Origin: Limnovirga soli
GTDB taxonomy: Bacteria; Bacteroidota; Bacteroidia; Chitinophagales; Chitinophagaceae
Assembly (NCBI RefSeq): GCF_013106755.1
Contig: NZ_WHPF01000004.1
Coordinates: 186,001 to 250,000 of the forward strand
Length of the DNA: 64,000 nt
Reading direction: 5' to 3'
The notes under the pieces were generated by a model. That model saw only the letters and a program-made list of their open reading frames with translations. It was not told where the DNA came from and ran no database searches. The translations under genes were made by a program, and so were the position numbers. Below, piece by piece: positions 1 to 9,225 of the stretch. Positions within the stretch are counted from its first letter, which is position 1; the number at the start of each line of letters is the position of its first letter.

Positions 1-1127
1 TTGATAATAATTGTAACGGAAAAATTGATGCTGGGGACGCGCCTGGGGCAGGGTGGGTGTTCAATTTATTGAATGGCAGCACCATAATTCAAACATCTGT
101 TTCTGATGCTAATGGTCAATTCTATTTTAATAATATTCCAATTGGCACTTATACAATTGCTGAAGTTATTCAATCGGGTTATTCTCCTATTAGCCCCGCT
201 GGAGGCACTCAAACAGTAAGCGTATCACAAAATAATAGCGTAATTCTTTTAAATAATTTTTTGAATTGTAAAGCGCCTCCCTGCCAATGTGGGCAATTCG
301 ACTCATTAATATATAATAATACTACATACACAACAAATTGGCCAAATCTTAGCTTGGGCCAGGGGCTTGCTTCAGGCATATTGACTGCTTTTTATCATTG
401 TAATCCTAGTACCGAAGGTTGCACAACTTCATATAATTGGCAGGTTTTGGCAAATGGTACTCCACTTAGCCCTGCAATCATAAGCACAACAAACAGTTTC
501 AATTTATCGTTGCTTAATGGCTTGGCTTGCGGCACGTATACTATAAAAGTAACTCCAACCTGTGGTACAACGGCTTGCACTCCTAAAACTATTCTTGTAA
601 AATTTGATTGTCCGCCGCTCCCATGCCCATGTGTGGGAATGCCTCCTGTTATTACACAATCTGCGGTAAATGTTATTACGCAAAATAATGCAAGCAATGC
701 CAATCCGGTTTCTACAATAACAACAAATTTTACACTTACAACATCAGTTCCGATATCAGAGGTGAGGATACTAATTGATGAGTTCAGGTTAACAACCACA
801 GCAGGTAATGAAAATTGTATGCTTTGCAGAAATAAGCCTCAAACATGGGCAAATATCAATTCAGCTACTTTAACTGGTGTAACAAATCAAACAATTGTTA
901 ATCCATCCGCTTTGGAAAAAGATATACGAGAATTGGTATTTAATAACGGTGCGGGCACAGCCTTTAACCTTAATGGAAATATATTGAGCTTAACCCTTGG
1001 CCTACCTGGTGTTACAGGTCTCGATTGCTGCACACTTAAAGCAGATGTTTGCATCAAGTTTATCATCAGAGATGTGAACTGCTGTGAAAGGGAAATAATG
1101 AAATGCTTCACGTTTAACCTGCAATAG
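1..1127 (+). CDS. Secreted SdrD_B/Cna-B-like surface protein, C-terminal part
   Basis: The reading frame is open from the window edge (first full codon at base 3) to a TAG at 1125-1127, so the N-terminus lies outside the window. The first residues (DNNCNGKIDAGDAPGAGW) followed by a GQFYFNNIPIGTYTIAE segment match the SdrD_B/Cna-B fold, in which an Asp/Asn-rich calcium-like loop precedes a GxYxVxE strand. The rest is Cys-rich (CKAPPCQC, CPPLPCPC) with Ser/Thr-rich beta segments and no membrane span. No T9SS sorting domain is evident at the C-terminus. An extracellular structural or adhesive role is inferred from the fold and from the secreted neighbours. The overall protein family is not recognised. 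Confidence 0.75.
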   Translation, partial: DNNCNGKIDAGDAPGAGWVFNLLNGSTIIQTSVSDANGQFYFNNIPIGTYTIAEVIQSGYSPISPAGGTQTVSVSQNNSVILLNNFLNCKAPPCQCGQFDSLIYNNTTYTTNWPNLSLGQGLASGILTAFYHCNPSTEGCTTSYNWQVLANGTPLSPAIISTTNSFNLSLLNGLACGTYTIKVTPTCGTTACTPKTILVKFDCPPLPCPCVGMPPVITQSAVNVITQNNASNANPVSTITTNFTLTTSVPISEVRILIDEFRLTTTAGNENCMLCRNKPQTWANINSATLTGVTNQTIVNPSALEKDIRELVFNNGAGTAFNLNGNILSLTLGLPGVTGLDCCTLKADVCIKFIIRDVNCCEREIMKCFTFNLQ

Positions 1128-1129
1128 AA

Positions 1130-2469
1130 ATGAATAATATTATAATACAAAGCAGGAAAATTAATATGCCTGCTTTATGTATTATTTTAACATGCTGATT
1201 TTTTTGTAATACAACGGCACAAACATTTTCTGTAAAAAATGTAGGACAGTATGATTATGCTAATAAGTTTTTTATTCAGGAAATTCCCATATATGTACAT
1301 GAGTTGCCAAAAAAAGCTGATGCATATTTTGGCATTGAAAAAATACAGTTAACAATTCATCATACACGGGTAAGTAATTTAAAAACACAATTACAATCAC
1401 CAAACGGGAGCAATATTTAGGTTGCCAACCCAAATGGGGGTACTAATGGCCAAAACTATATACACACTACATTTCGGCAATATGGGAAAAATGGTTTAAT
1501 AAATAAGTCGAAACCGCCTTTTACAGACAATTATACATCAGACGGAGAATTGTCAAGTTTTAACAATGGGAGCAACCCAAATGGGATATGGAAATTGCTG
1601 ATCGAGGATTTGAAAGAAGGTGAAACAGGTTTTCTGGACTCTGTAAATATTACGTTTGGCAGCAAGCCTGCCTTTATAAGGCAAAGACAATATTGCAATT
1701 TTAATCAGCCTGAATTATGTGTTTGTAATAAGAATGAAAAAACTTGTGAATTGTTTCCGGATTTAGTGGGGGTCCTGCAATTTTCAAAAAACAGTACAAT
1801 GAGTTTGCATGGAATGACCCCATGTATCCAGGCCAGTTGAAAATAGCTGTGGCTATTGCCAACATTGGTTTAGGTCCTTTGGAAGTAGCACCAGAAACAA
1901 CATTAACAGGCAGTTGTTGTGAGGGAGATACAACTGAAAATAAAGATGAAAAAAGATATTGCCTGTTTCAGAAAATATATACAAAAACAGGTAACGGCTT
2001 TTCAGAAAGAAAATTTAAAACAGGGACTATTTATTTTGAAAGCAAACCTGGCCACCAGCACTTACATGTAGATGACTGGATTGAAATGCGGCTTATAAAG
2101 ATGAGTAAAGGAAAAAGAGTTGTTGCATGTAAAGGTCAAAAAGTAAGTTATTGTTTATTCACTACAGGTATGTTGTATGATAAAGACAGCAGCAGTTATT
2201 TCAATAAAAAGTTTTACGGAGAAGGCATGCCCAATTTTGCTTTGGGGGAATATTATGCATGCAGTCTTGCAAAGCAAGGCATTAGTGTTGGGGGGTACGA
2301 TTATTATGGCATGATGTACGAAGGTCAGTTTTTACAACTACCAAAGGGTTTTAAAAATGGTGAATATATTATGGAATTTGAAATAGATCCTGCTCATAAA
2401 TACATAGAGAGCAATAAAGCAAACAATATTTTTTCAATGAAAATAAATATTCAAAAACAAAAATTATAA
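1130..2469 (+). pseudogene. Decayed P-domain plus lysyl-oxidase-like secreted protein
   Basis: A single ancestral gene can be read across three lesions. From ATG 1130 the frame gives a signal-peptide-like start interrupted by TGA 1196-1198, then resumes with CNTTAQTFSVKN. It encodes a proprotein-convertase P-domain (SPNGSNI, SNPNGIWKLLIED, GFLDSVNITFG) interrupted by TAG 1418-1420, where CAG would restore Gln. A -1 frameshift lies at the five-G run near 1767-1771. The downstream frame (ATG 1822) encodes a lysyl-oxidase-like domain: GHQHLHVDDWIEMRL, a GISVGGYDYYG motif and a C-terminal ESNKANN segment. The His-rich motif corresponds to the copper-binding region of PF01186. The last fragment (1822-2469) is long enough to be made alone but has no signal peptide. 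A sequencing error could explain the frameshift but hardly all three lesions. Confidence 0.75.
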
Positions 2470-2482
2470 TAAAATCAGAAAA

Positions 2483-4555
2483 ATGAAAAAAATATATCAT
2501 ATACTTTTCATACTGCTATTGAATAGCAGCTTACTCCATGCCCAGGAAAACGAAATCTCCATCACCAATTTTACAGTTAAGAACGAACTGCCGCCAAGCA
2601 TCGGCGAATGGGGCAATACGCCCGGTGCTCTCTTACTGGTAGCACAAAATAATACCTGGGGTGACAGGCCGGTAAAGTTATTGATTGCTCTAAGAAAAGG
2701 GGATAGTAAAATTTGCGGTATAGCAGATGGTATTGCCTTAGACTATTTTAAAACCGGCAGTTTTCAAACCAAAGATATGCTGGCAGCTTTAGGCAACTGT
2801 GAAGCATTAACCCCCGGCGATTACACTTTATGCGCCAGTTTTAGGGGGATGAGCGATAACCGGCAATGGGTGGATATTAGCGCAGAAATATGCAAGCCAT
2901 TTACAGTTGGTGGCGGCAGTTCAGATAACCAAAAATATACAGGCCCTTCAATTATTGCTCCAGCTAATAATAAGGTAATTGCAGAGAAGGAAGCAAATGC
3001 ACCCATAACATTCCGATGGACGCCTGTTGTTCCGAAGCCAAAGGAGCCGGTAACATACCGCTTAAAAGTATGGCAGCTTATGCAGGGGCAAACAGGTGCA
3101 CAGGCCATGAAAGTAAACCAGACAATAGTGGAAAAAAATGTAGAAAACCTTACTCAAACAAATATTACCAGTGGGTTATTTCCATGTAGCCCAAATTGTC
3201 GGTTTGTGTGGGCAGTACAAGCTACAAACAGCGAAAGTAAGCCTTTTGGAGAGAATAATGGAATGAGTGACATTGCACAAATCTATTTTGACAATGATGG
3301 TCAAAATAAAACTTCAAACTTGACTAAAACTTCTAATAAAATCAATAGTGTTGGTAATATAAATAATTCACAAAACAGACAAGATCCTAATATAGATCCT
3401 AGCACTTGGAATGATCCGAATTCCTGTGCATATATAACTCCATGGTATACAGGAGGAAACTCTAATCCTTTAAACTCAACTGCAGGAACATGCACCAATC
3501 AGGATTTTATTTTAAAAGCAAATGATAATAAAGCACTTTGGGTTAAAACCAATAGCAACATAGGTATTGGAACTGAATACCCTAATCGAAAGTTTAGTGT
3601 AAACGGAGATGTAAGTATTGGACTTGGGTATAGTAATGCAGGCATTGGAGGTAATGGAATTGAAATATTAGGAGGTGGGCAGGTGCCCACACGAAGAGGA
3701 ATAAGTACTGATGCTGATCCAAATGGGCACTTTGATTTCTTTATTAATGGATGGCAATCTGCGAATGGTATTCCTGAATTCAGATTTAAGAATGGTATTT
3801 TAAATAACGGAAATGCAGGAAATTCTGCTATTGCGCCTGATTTAATGCGAATAGATGGTTTGGGCAGGATAACAATTAACAACTCTAACACTACTTTGAC
3901 TGATAAAGCTTTTACGATTGTTAACAATACAAACCCGGTATTACCATTTGACTATTTTACCGTGAATGGTGATGGAAGAACGGTGATTAATTCAACTAAC
4001 GCAACTCCATTTAAATTATGGGATGGGCCTGGTGGGACTTATAACTATGAATTCAAGCAATCAGGAGGTAAGCTAGGTATATGGACGCTAAATAGTTTAT
4101 TTTCTTATGGTTTTGGTATTGATAATAGTGCAGTAGGACATATTTGGGCGGATGTAAATCAAAAGCACCAGGTGATAAATTTCAAAATGGGTTCCTTCGG
4201 TTCATCACAGGTTTGGATTGGTGATAAACAGCCAATTGGCACTCATTCAAACTATAGATTAGCAGTAAAGGGAAAACTTGTTGCACAATCATTATATATT
4301 ACTGCTGCTACTCAGGCCAATTGGGCGGATTATGTTTTTGATGATAATTATAAGTTACCAAACCTTTATGATATAGAGTCTTACTATACAAAGAACAATC
4401 ACTTACCAGAAATACCTAGCGCTGAAGAAGTGGTAGAAAAAGGAATCAATGTTGGGGAAATGAATGCACTTCTTTTGAAAAAAATTGAGGAGTTAACTAT
4501 TTTAATGGTAAAGCAACAAAGAGAAATTGACGAACTGAAATCGAAAGTAAATTAG
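2483..4555 (+). CDS. Secreted tail-fibre-like protein with TFRWTP domain and endosialidase-chaperone-like C-terminus
   Basis: 690 aa. Residues 1-20 form a signal peptide ending LLHAQ. Residues about 25-145 are a beta-rich domain, and residues about 155-270 contain TFRWTP (176-181) and an FVWAVQA strand. The same module is present in the protein at 8196-9065, so the two are partial paralogues. After a Asn/Ser-rich linker, the sequence switches to a phage-tail-like repeat style (NIGIGTEYPNRKFSVNGDVS). It ends with LPEIPSAEEV and a coiled coil (NALLLKKIEELTILMVKQQ), the usual end of Bacteroidota tail-fibre-like surface proteins carrying an intramolecular chaperone-like tail. It follows the decayed gene by 13 bp and precedes the metalloprotease by 23 bp, suggesting one operon. 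A trimeric surface fibre is an inference. Confidence 0.65.
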   Translation: MKKIYHILFILLLNSSLLHAQENEISITNFTVKNELPPSIGEWGNTPGALLLVAQNNTWGDRPVKLLIALRKGDSKICGIADGIALDYFKTGSFQTKDMLAALGNCEALTPGDYTLCASFRGMSDNRQWVDISAEICKPFTVGGGSSDNQKYTGPSIIAPANNKVIAEKEANAPITFRWTPVVPKPKEPVTYRLKVWQLMQGQTGAQAMKVNQTIVEKNVENLTQTNITSGLFPCSPNCRFVWAVQATNSESKPFGENNGMSDIAQIYFDNDGQNKTSNLTKTSNKINSVGNINNSQNRQDPNIDPSTWNDPNSCAYITPWYTGGNSNPLNSTAGTCTNQDFILKANDNKALWVKTNSNIGIGTEYPNRKFSVNGDVSIGLGYSNAGIGGNGIEILGGGQVPTRRGISTDADPNGHFDFFINGWQSANGIPEFRFKNGILNNGNAGNSAIAPDLMRIDGLGRITINNSNTTLTDKAFTIVNNTNPVLPFDYFTVNGDGRTVINSTNATPFKLWDGPGGTYNYEFKQSGGKLGIWTLNSLFSYGFGIDNSAVGHIWADVNQKHQVINFKMGSFGSSQVWIGDKQPIGTHSNYRLAVKGKLVAQSLYITAATQANWADYVFDDNYKLPNLYDIESYYTKNNHLPEIPSAEEVVEKGINVGEMNALLLKKIEELTILMVKQQREIDELKSKVN

Positions 4556-4578
4556 AATCACTTCCTTAAATTGATTTC

Positions 4579-6333
4579 ATGAAAAAGCAATATCGCATTT
4601 TAATTTTTTTTACTTGTGTAACATTTTGTACCCATAATACTAATGCACAAACAATGCATTGTGGTACAACTTATTTTGAAACTGAATTAAAAAATACTGA
4701 CCCTAATTACTTAGGTAGGGTGCTACAATTGCAATCAGGCATTCAGGATACGATTAATGCACATCATTTAAATTCTTTATTATCCAGAGCTTCCTTAATA
4801 TGGGGAGTTAAAAGAATTCCGGTTGTTGTTCATGTCATTGGCAATGCAAGGAATAATGCAGCCTTAAGCACTGCATTTAGCGTTCAACAACTGATAATTG
4901 ACAAACTTAATGAAGATTTCAGAAAAATGACTAGCACACCGGGTTATGGAAACGGTGTGGATGCAGAAATTGAATTTTGTTTAGCACAAAAAGATCCAAA
5001 TGGATTACCAACCACGGGTGTTTTATCTGTAAATGACAACTCTCATGGCCCTTACTCAAAAGCAGATGATATCTTAATAAAAAACTGGTCTCACTGGCCT
5101 CCGGATAAATACCTTAATATATGGATTTGCGATTTAACGGGCAGTAATGTTCAAGCCTGGGGTTCTGACCCTTCAATGTATTTTACAAGCAATGTTCCGG
5201 CTACAAAAAACAGAGACGGGGTTGTTTGTGATATGAACGCTTTTGGTACAAGAATATTAACTCATGAAATAGGTCACTGGTTAAATCTAAAACATACATA
5301 CAGTGATGCTCAAAAGGATTGCATATATACAGACTTTTGTGGTGATACCCCTTTTTGTTTCGGAGGCTCCGGTTCAGATTTAACAAATAACTGTCTTCCA
5401 CCTAATCAATGTACAACTGAAAATAATAATGGAATTTCCACAAGGCAAGTTGCTAATTATATGGACGATGCTGAAGATTGTATGAATATGTTTACTACTG
5501 ATCAAACAACAAGAATGCAATTAACTCTTAGTAACATAAGAAATGGAATTTTACAAAATTCTGCTGCTGCTTGTTTAGCGCCACCTATTCCAACTACTTG
5601 TTTAAATCATATACAAGATCCTGGTGAGGAAGACATTGATTGTGGCGGGATTTGTCCTCCATGTTTTGTGGGCGGGTGCAGAACCGTAGCGTTTAAGATT
5701 AATGGCCGAACAACGAGTTGGGGAAATATTACAAATGTTAATTTGAATTGTCCTATAAAAATAATACCTGATCAATGTGTTTGGGCATTTACTCAAATTT
5801 ATAAAGAACATTTGTCCGCCTCTGATCCAAATGCGTGGTTTTGTACCTGCACAAATTTTTGTATGACTTCCAAGGCTAAATATGAATGCTCCTATAAGGT
5901 TTTGTATATTTCTATTCAGGAATGTGATGAGAATTTCCAAATGATAGGCACCGAATCAGGACAATGGTTTGATGTTACAAATTCATTTTTATATACGCAA
6001 ACTATCGACCTTTTCGATTATTTAAATATTTTAGGTAATCCTCTTGCACATGGCAAATATTTTAAAATTAAGATTGCCTTTACAACTAATATAATGCATG
6101 AGTGGCAGGAGCATACTGGATTTATTAAAGTTTTTGAACCCAATGTTTTTCTCACAAACAAAACGATTACTAATTCTCAGGTTGCAGATAATATTACCAT
6201 AAATAATTGTTCTGCTAATTCTCCAATTAATGTTGTTGCAAGCAATGCAATAGAAATATTACCAAACACATCATTAACTGATGGCAGTTATTTTATAAAT
6301 ACTATAGATTGTAATAATATAAGTAATTATTAG
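4579..6333 (+). CDS. Secreted pappalysin-type (M43) zinc metalloprotease
   Basis: 584 aa. A signal peptide (residues 1-23, ending TNAQ) is followed by a propeptide-like stretch and a catalytic domain starting near RIPVVVHVIGN (about 79). The zinc site is HEIGHWLNLKH (His229, Glu230, His233, His239), and the Met-turn is NYMDDAEDCMNMF (Met295), both characteristic of the metzincin M43/pappalysin family. Near residue 345 a Cys-rich motif CLNHIQDPGEEDIDCGG begins, a module often found in secreted Bacteroidota proteins. The remaining 220 residues are beta-rich and unassigned. It probably cleaves extracellular or surface proteins; the substrate is unknown. No T9SS domain is obvious. It lies in the same run as the surface-protein genes on both sides. 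Confidence 0.85.
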   Translation: MKKQYRILIFFTCVTFCTHNTNAQTMHCGTTYFETELKNTDPNYLGRVLQLQSGIQDTINAHHLNSLLSRASLIWGVKRIPVVVHVIGNARNNAALSTAFSVQQLIIDKLNEDFRKMTSTPGYGNGVDAEIEFCLAQKDPNGLPTTGVLSVNDNSHGPYSKADDILIKNWSHWPPDKYLNIWICDLTGSNVQAWGSDPSMYFTSNVPATKNRDGVVCDMNAFGTRILTHEIGHWLNLKHTYSDAQKDCIYTDFCGDTPFCFGGSGSDLTNNCLPPNQCTTENNNGISTRQVANYMDDAEDCMNMFTTDQTTRMQLTLSNIRNGILQNSAAACLAPPIPTTCLNHIQDPGEEDIDCGGICPPCFVGGCRTVAFKINGRTTSWGNITNVNLNCPIKIIPDQCVWAFTQIYKEHLSASDPNAWFCTCTNFCMTSKAKYECSYKVLYISIQECDENFQMIGTESGQWFDVTNSFLYTQTIDLFDYLNILGNPLAHGKYFKIKIAFTTNIMHEWQEHTGFIKVFEPNVFLTNKTITNSQVADNITINNCSANSPINVVASNAIEILPNTSLTDGSYFINTIDCNNISNY

Positions 6334-6368
6334 AATTGTATTTGTTAGTAGTATTCTGCAGTAATACT

Positions 6369-6420
6369 GTACAAGTGTGCGACGCAACAAAAGCTTCATA
6401 GTAATTCAATAGCCGGGCCA
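6369..6420 (+). repeat. Intergenic repeat family, copy A
   Basis: Core GTACAAGTGTGCGACGCAA at 6369-6387, then a variable stretch and the GCCGGGCCA box at 6412-6420. It lies 35 bp after the stop of the metalloprotease gene. Confidence 0.85.
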
Positions 6421-6437
6421 ATAAAAAATTCTAAACA

Positions 6438-8189
6438 ATGAAAAAAATTTTAATCATACTCCTGCTTTTCTCCACCGCAAACCTCTTTGCGCAGCAACCC
6501 TCACCGCCCAAAATTTCTTTGGGTGGCAGCATGGGTGTAAGCTATGAAGGCTATGGATTAGACCTTAACCCGGCGGGCAGTTATTATGCGCCACGCAGAC
6601 CCTGGAACCTGGTACGATTTAACTTTGCACCCACATTTAATTTTGGCAAATGGGGCCTGCCGGTGAATATTAATTTCACACCCCAGCAAACAAATTTTGT
6701 AACACCTTCTACTCTGGGTGGCTATGGCAGCATTGGCGGCAAGCCACAAAATTTGTGGCAGTTCCTTACCAATCCGTTGAACAATTTTGGTGTCAGCCCA
6801 AAATACAAATGGGCAGAGTTGCAGTTGGGTACACAATACCTTAATTACAGTGAATTAAGCACAGGCGATATTGGCTTATTTGGTTATGGTTTTGCATTGA
6901 CGCCGAAAAAATTCCGTGTCAGGTTTTTTAATGGTGTAAGCCAGCGCCCCATCAGTTACAATGCATTGGCAACACCGCCCATTATAGGCGCCTATCAAAG
7001 AAACAACTGGATGGCGCAACTGGGTATGGAAGAAGAGGGAAAATATTCGGTTAGTCTCAATTTTGCAAAAGGCAAGGACAAGCTGAGCAGCGTAAACCCT
7101 GCACCACCTGCCCTTTCAGGCATATTGCCACAGGAAGGTTTTACAGCAAGCTTTGTGGTAAAAACCACTATTGCAAAAAATTACTACTTCAATTCTGAAT
7201 TTGCCCACAGCATATACACTCTAGATGAAACGCAACCCTTAACAGTTATTGGCGTTAAAGATTTGCAACCATTTATTAAGGCCAATACCAGTACATTGGC
7301 AGACAATGCAGCAAAAATTTCTATCGGGCGTAAAAGCAAAAATTTTGATATAGGTATCAGTACAAAATATTTGGGTGCAGGTTTTCAAACAGCAGGTTAC
7401 CCTTTTATGCAACCCGACCGTTGGGATTATACGTTGAATACGAGACTGAACGCATGGAAAAATAAAATGAACATAACTGCAAGCATTGGGCAGCGTATGA
7501 ACAACCTGAGCAATACCACGCTAAAATCGAAACAACTGATTGCAAACGTGAACTGGTTTACACAGTTCAGCGATCACTTTAGTGTAAATGCTTTCTATAG
7601 CAATTTTGGTTTTCAAACAAGCGGGATAAATGGTTTGCGCAATGTGGCAAACGATTTAAGCATCAACCCTACTTATACTTGGACGACAGAAAAAATCATG
7701 CACAATATTACAGGCACGTATAGTTGGAGTAAATATGATGAGCGTACGAATTATAACCCATTAGTTACTACGCATAACAATACACATACAGCACTGATTA
7801 CCTATATACCCACTTACCTTAATAAGAAAGTTTCAACAGATTTTACGGCTATGTATTTTTTGAATAAAACACCATTGCTTCCCAATCAATTTTTAAAAAC
7901 AACCTTTTATTCCCTTAGCAGCAATATTGGTTTACCCATTGCAAGAGATAAATTAAAACTCAAGGGGCAGCTGATGTACACTTATAATAAAACTGATGGA
8001 ACACTACCAAAATCAGATGGCGGCAATATATTGGCAACTGCGGGTGCAGACTGGAATATAACTAAAAAACTAAAATGGAATATTTCCATGACTGGCAGCC
8101 TCTTCAAATACACAAAAGATTTTTTGCCACCCAGTGCACGGTATCTTGAAAGCACAGTGCGTACATCATTTAATTATCGCTTTAAATAA
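6438..8189 (+). CDS. Outer-membrane beta-barrel protein
   Basis: 583 aa. Signal peptide MKKILIILLLFSTANLFAQ, then continuous alternating beta segments rich in Tyr, Asn and Gly, with aromatic residues at strand ends and a C-terminal strand ending SFNYRFK. This is the usual form of a large Bacteroidota outer-membrane barrel. No plug or TonB-box was seen. The next gene begins 6 bp downstream, so the two are co-transcribed. It is likely to be a channel, or a membrane partner for the exported proteins of this locus, but no transport substrate can be named. Upstream is intergenic repeat copy A, suggesting a new transcription unit starts in the 104-bp gap. Confidence 0.7.
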   Translation: MKKILIILLLFSTANLFAQQPSPPKISLGGSMGVSYEGYGLDLNPAGSYYAPRRPWNLVRFNFAPTFNFGKWGLPVNINFTPQQTNFVTPSTLGGYGSIGGKPQNLWQFLTNPLNNFGVSPKYKWAELQLGTQYLNYSELSTGDIGLFGYGFALTPKKFRVRFFNGVSQRPISYNALATPPIIGAYQRNNWMAQLGMEEEGKYSVSLNFAKGKDKLSSVNPAPPALSGILPQEGFTASFVVKTTIAKNYYFNSEFAHSIYTLDETQPLTVIGVKDLQPFIKANTSTLADNAAKISIGRKSKNFDIGISTKYLGAGFQTAGYPFMQPDRWDYTLNTRLNAWKNKMNITASIGQRMNNLSNTTLKSKQLIANVNWFTQFSDHFSVNAFYSNFGFQTSGINGLRNVANDLSINPTYTWTTEKIMHNITGTYSWSKYDERTNYNPLVTTHNNTHTALITYIPTYLNKKVSTDFTAMYFLNKTPLLPNQFLKTTFYSLSSNIGLPIARDKLKLKGQLMYTYNKTDGTLPKSDGGNILATAGADWNITKKLKWNISMTGSLFKYTKDFLPPSARYLESTVRTSFNYRFK

Positions 8190-8195
8190 AACGGC

Positions 8196-9065
8196 ATGAA
8201 AAAAATATTCATCATAGCACTTATATTTTTTACAAGATACAATAGTTTGAATGCTCAACTATTCAGGACACAAATGACGCTGAGTGCACGCCCAACTGCG
8301 TTGCTAAGCAACTGGGCACAGCGTCCAGAAATACTGATTTATACCATTAATTATGAAGGCCCTGAAAATTTTCCTGTAAAAATAAAAGCAAACTTCAGCG
8401 ATGGTGCGGGCAATCTTATTGGCACAAGCGATCTGAATTTTGTACCCAATTCTTTTTTCAATGTAGGCACTACAATATTGCTTAGCAAAGATGCATTACT
8501 TTTTCAAAGCATACGGTTTACAGGAAGCATTCAGCGTACATTATTACAAACAGGCCGACTGCCTGCAGGCAGCTACCAGCTTACATTACAGCTTTTAAAT
8601 GCAACCACACTTGAGCCGCTAAATGAGGGCGATACTAGGCCATTCACTATCCTGAGTTATCAATTACCTATATTGATGCAACCACAAAACGAAAGTATAT
8701 TAAGTGCTGAACAATCGGCTGTAGCCATCACTTTCAGATGGACGCCCCTGGCACCTGCGCCTACACAGGAACGTACCAGTTTTCAACTGCAGATTTTCGA
8801 AATACAGGAAGGTCAAACACCCATGCAGGCATTTCGTAGCAACCGTCCATTGTTAGACGAGCAGGTAAACGGTGTAACACAATTCATCTGGCGTCCCCAA
8901 TTATATTTGGCCGACAGTGCACAAAACAGAAAATTTATCTGGACCATCCAAACTCTTGATTCAAATGGATTTGGTTTTAATAATGGTACAGGTGATGGTC
9001 GTAGTGAACCGTTTTGGTTTCAGGTAAAATCAACAAGAGAAATATTAGAACAGAGAAAGCAGTAA
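8196..9065 (+). CDS. Secreted protein with TFRWTP domain
   Basis: 289 aa. Signal peptide residues 1-20 (ending NSLNAQ), then an N-terminal beta domain and a second domain with TFRWTP (179-184), an FQLQIFEIQEGQTPMQAF segment and a KFIWTIQTLDSNG strand. The second domain is clearly related to residues about 155-270 of the tail-fibre-like protein at 2483-4555, which has the same order of motifs. It is not related to any enzyme family I recognise. The 6-bp spacing to the upstream barrel gene suggests that the two products work together at the outer membrane. The fold is probably fibronectin- or immunoglobulin-like (inference). Confidence 0.6.
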   Translation: MKKIFIIALIFFTRYNSLNAQLFRTQMTLSARPTALLSNWAQRPEILIYTINYEGPENFPVKIKANFSDGAGNLIGTSDLNFVPNSFFNVGTTILLSKDALLFQSIRFTGSIQRTLLQTGRLPAGSYQLTLQLLNATTLEPLNEGDTRPFTILSYQLPILMQPQNESILSAEQSAVAITFRWTPLAPAPTQERTSFQLQIFEIQEGQTPMQAFRSNRPLLDEQVNGVTQFIWRPQLYLADSAQNRKFIWTIQTLDSNGFGFNNGTGDGRSEPFWFQVKSTREILEQRKQ

Positions 9066-9107
9066 GTAATATTTTGGACTAAGCATTGGAATATCTATTA
9101 AGCTTTT

Positions 9108-9125
9108 CTTGCGTCGCACTCTTGT
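9108..9125 (-). repeat. Intergenic repeat family, copy B
   Basis: CTTGCGTCGCACTCTTGT on the plus strand, 43 bp after the preceding stop codon. The next copy seen is at 34.4 kb. Confidence 0.75.
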
Positions 9126-9225
9126 TCTTTAGAATAAAATGTAACAGCTCACGATTGATTGTAAAGTTTAAATGTTAAAATGTTCGTTGCCCTTAATCAT
9201 TTTTAAGGATACTAAAAAATATTGT

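Noticed and set aside
1196-1198. TGA recoded as Trp or selenocysteine
   Set aside because: TGA ends normal genes in the window (for example the AraC gene at 37977), and the same gene has a further TAG and a frameshift.
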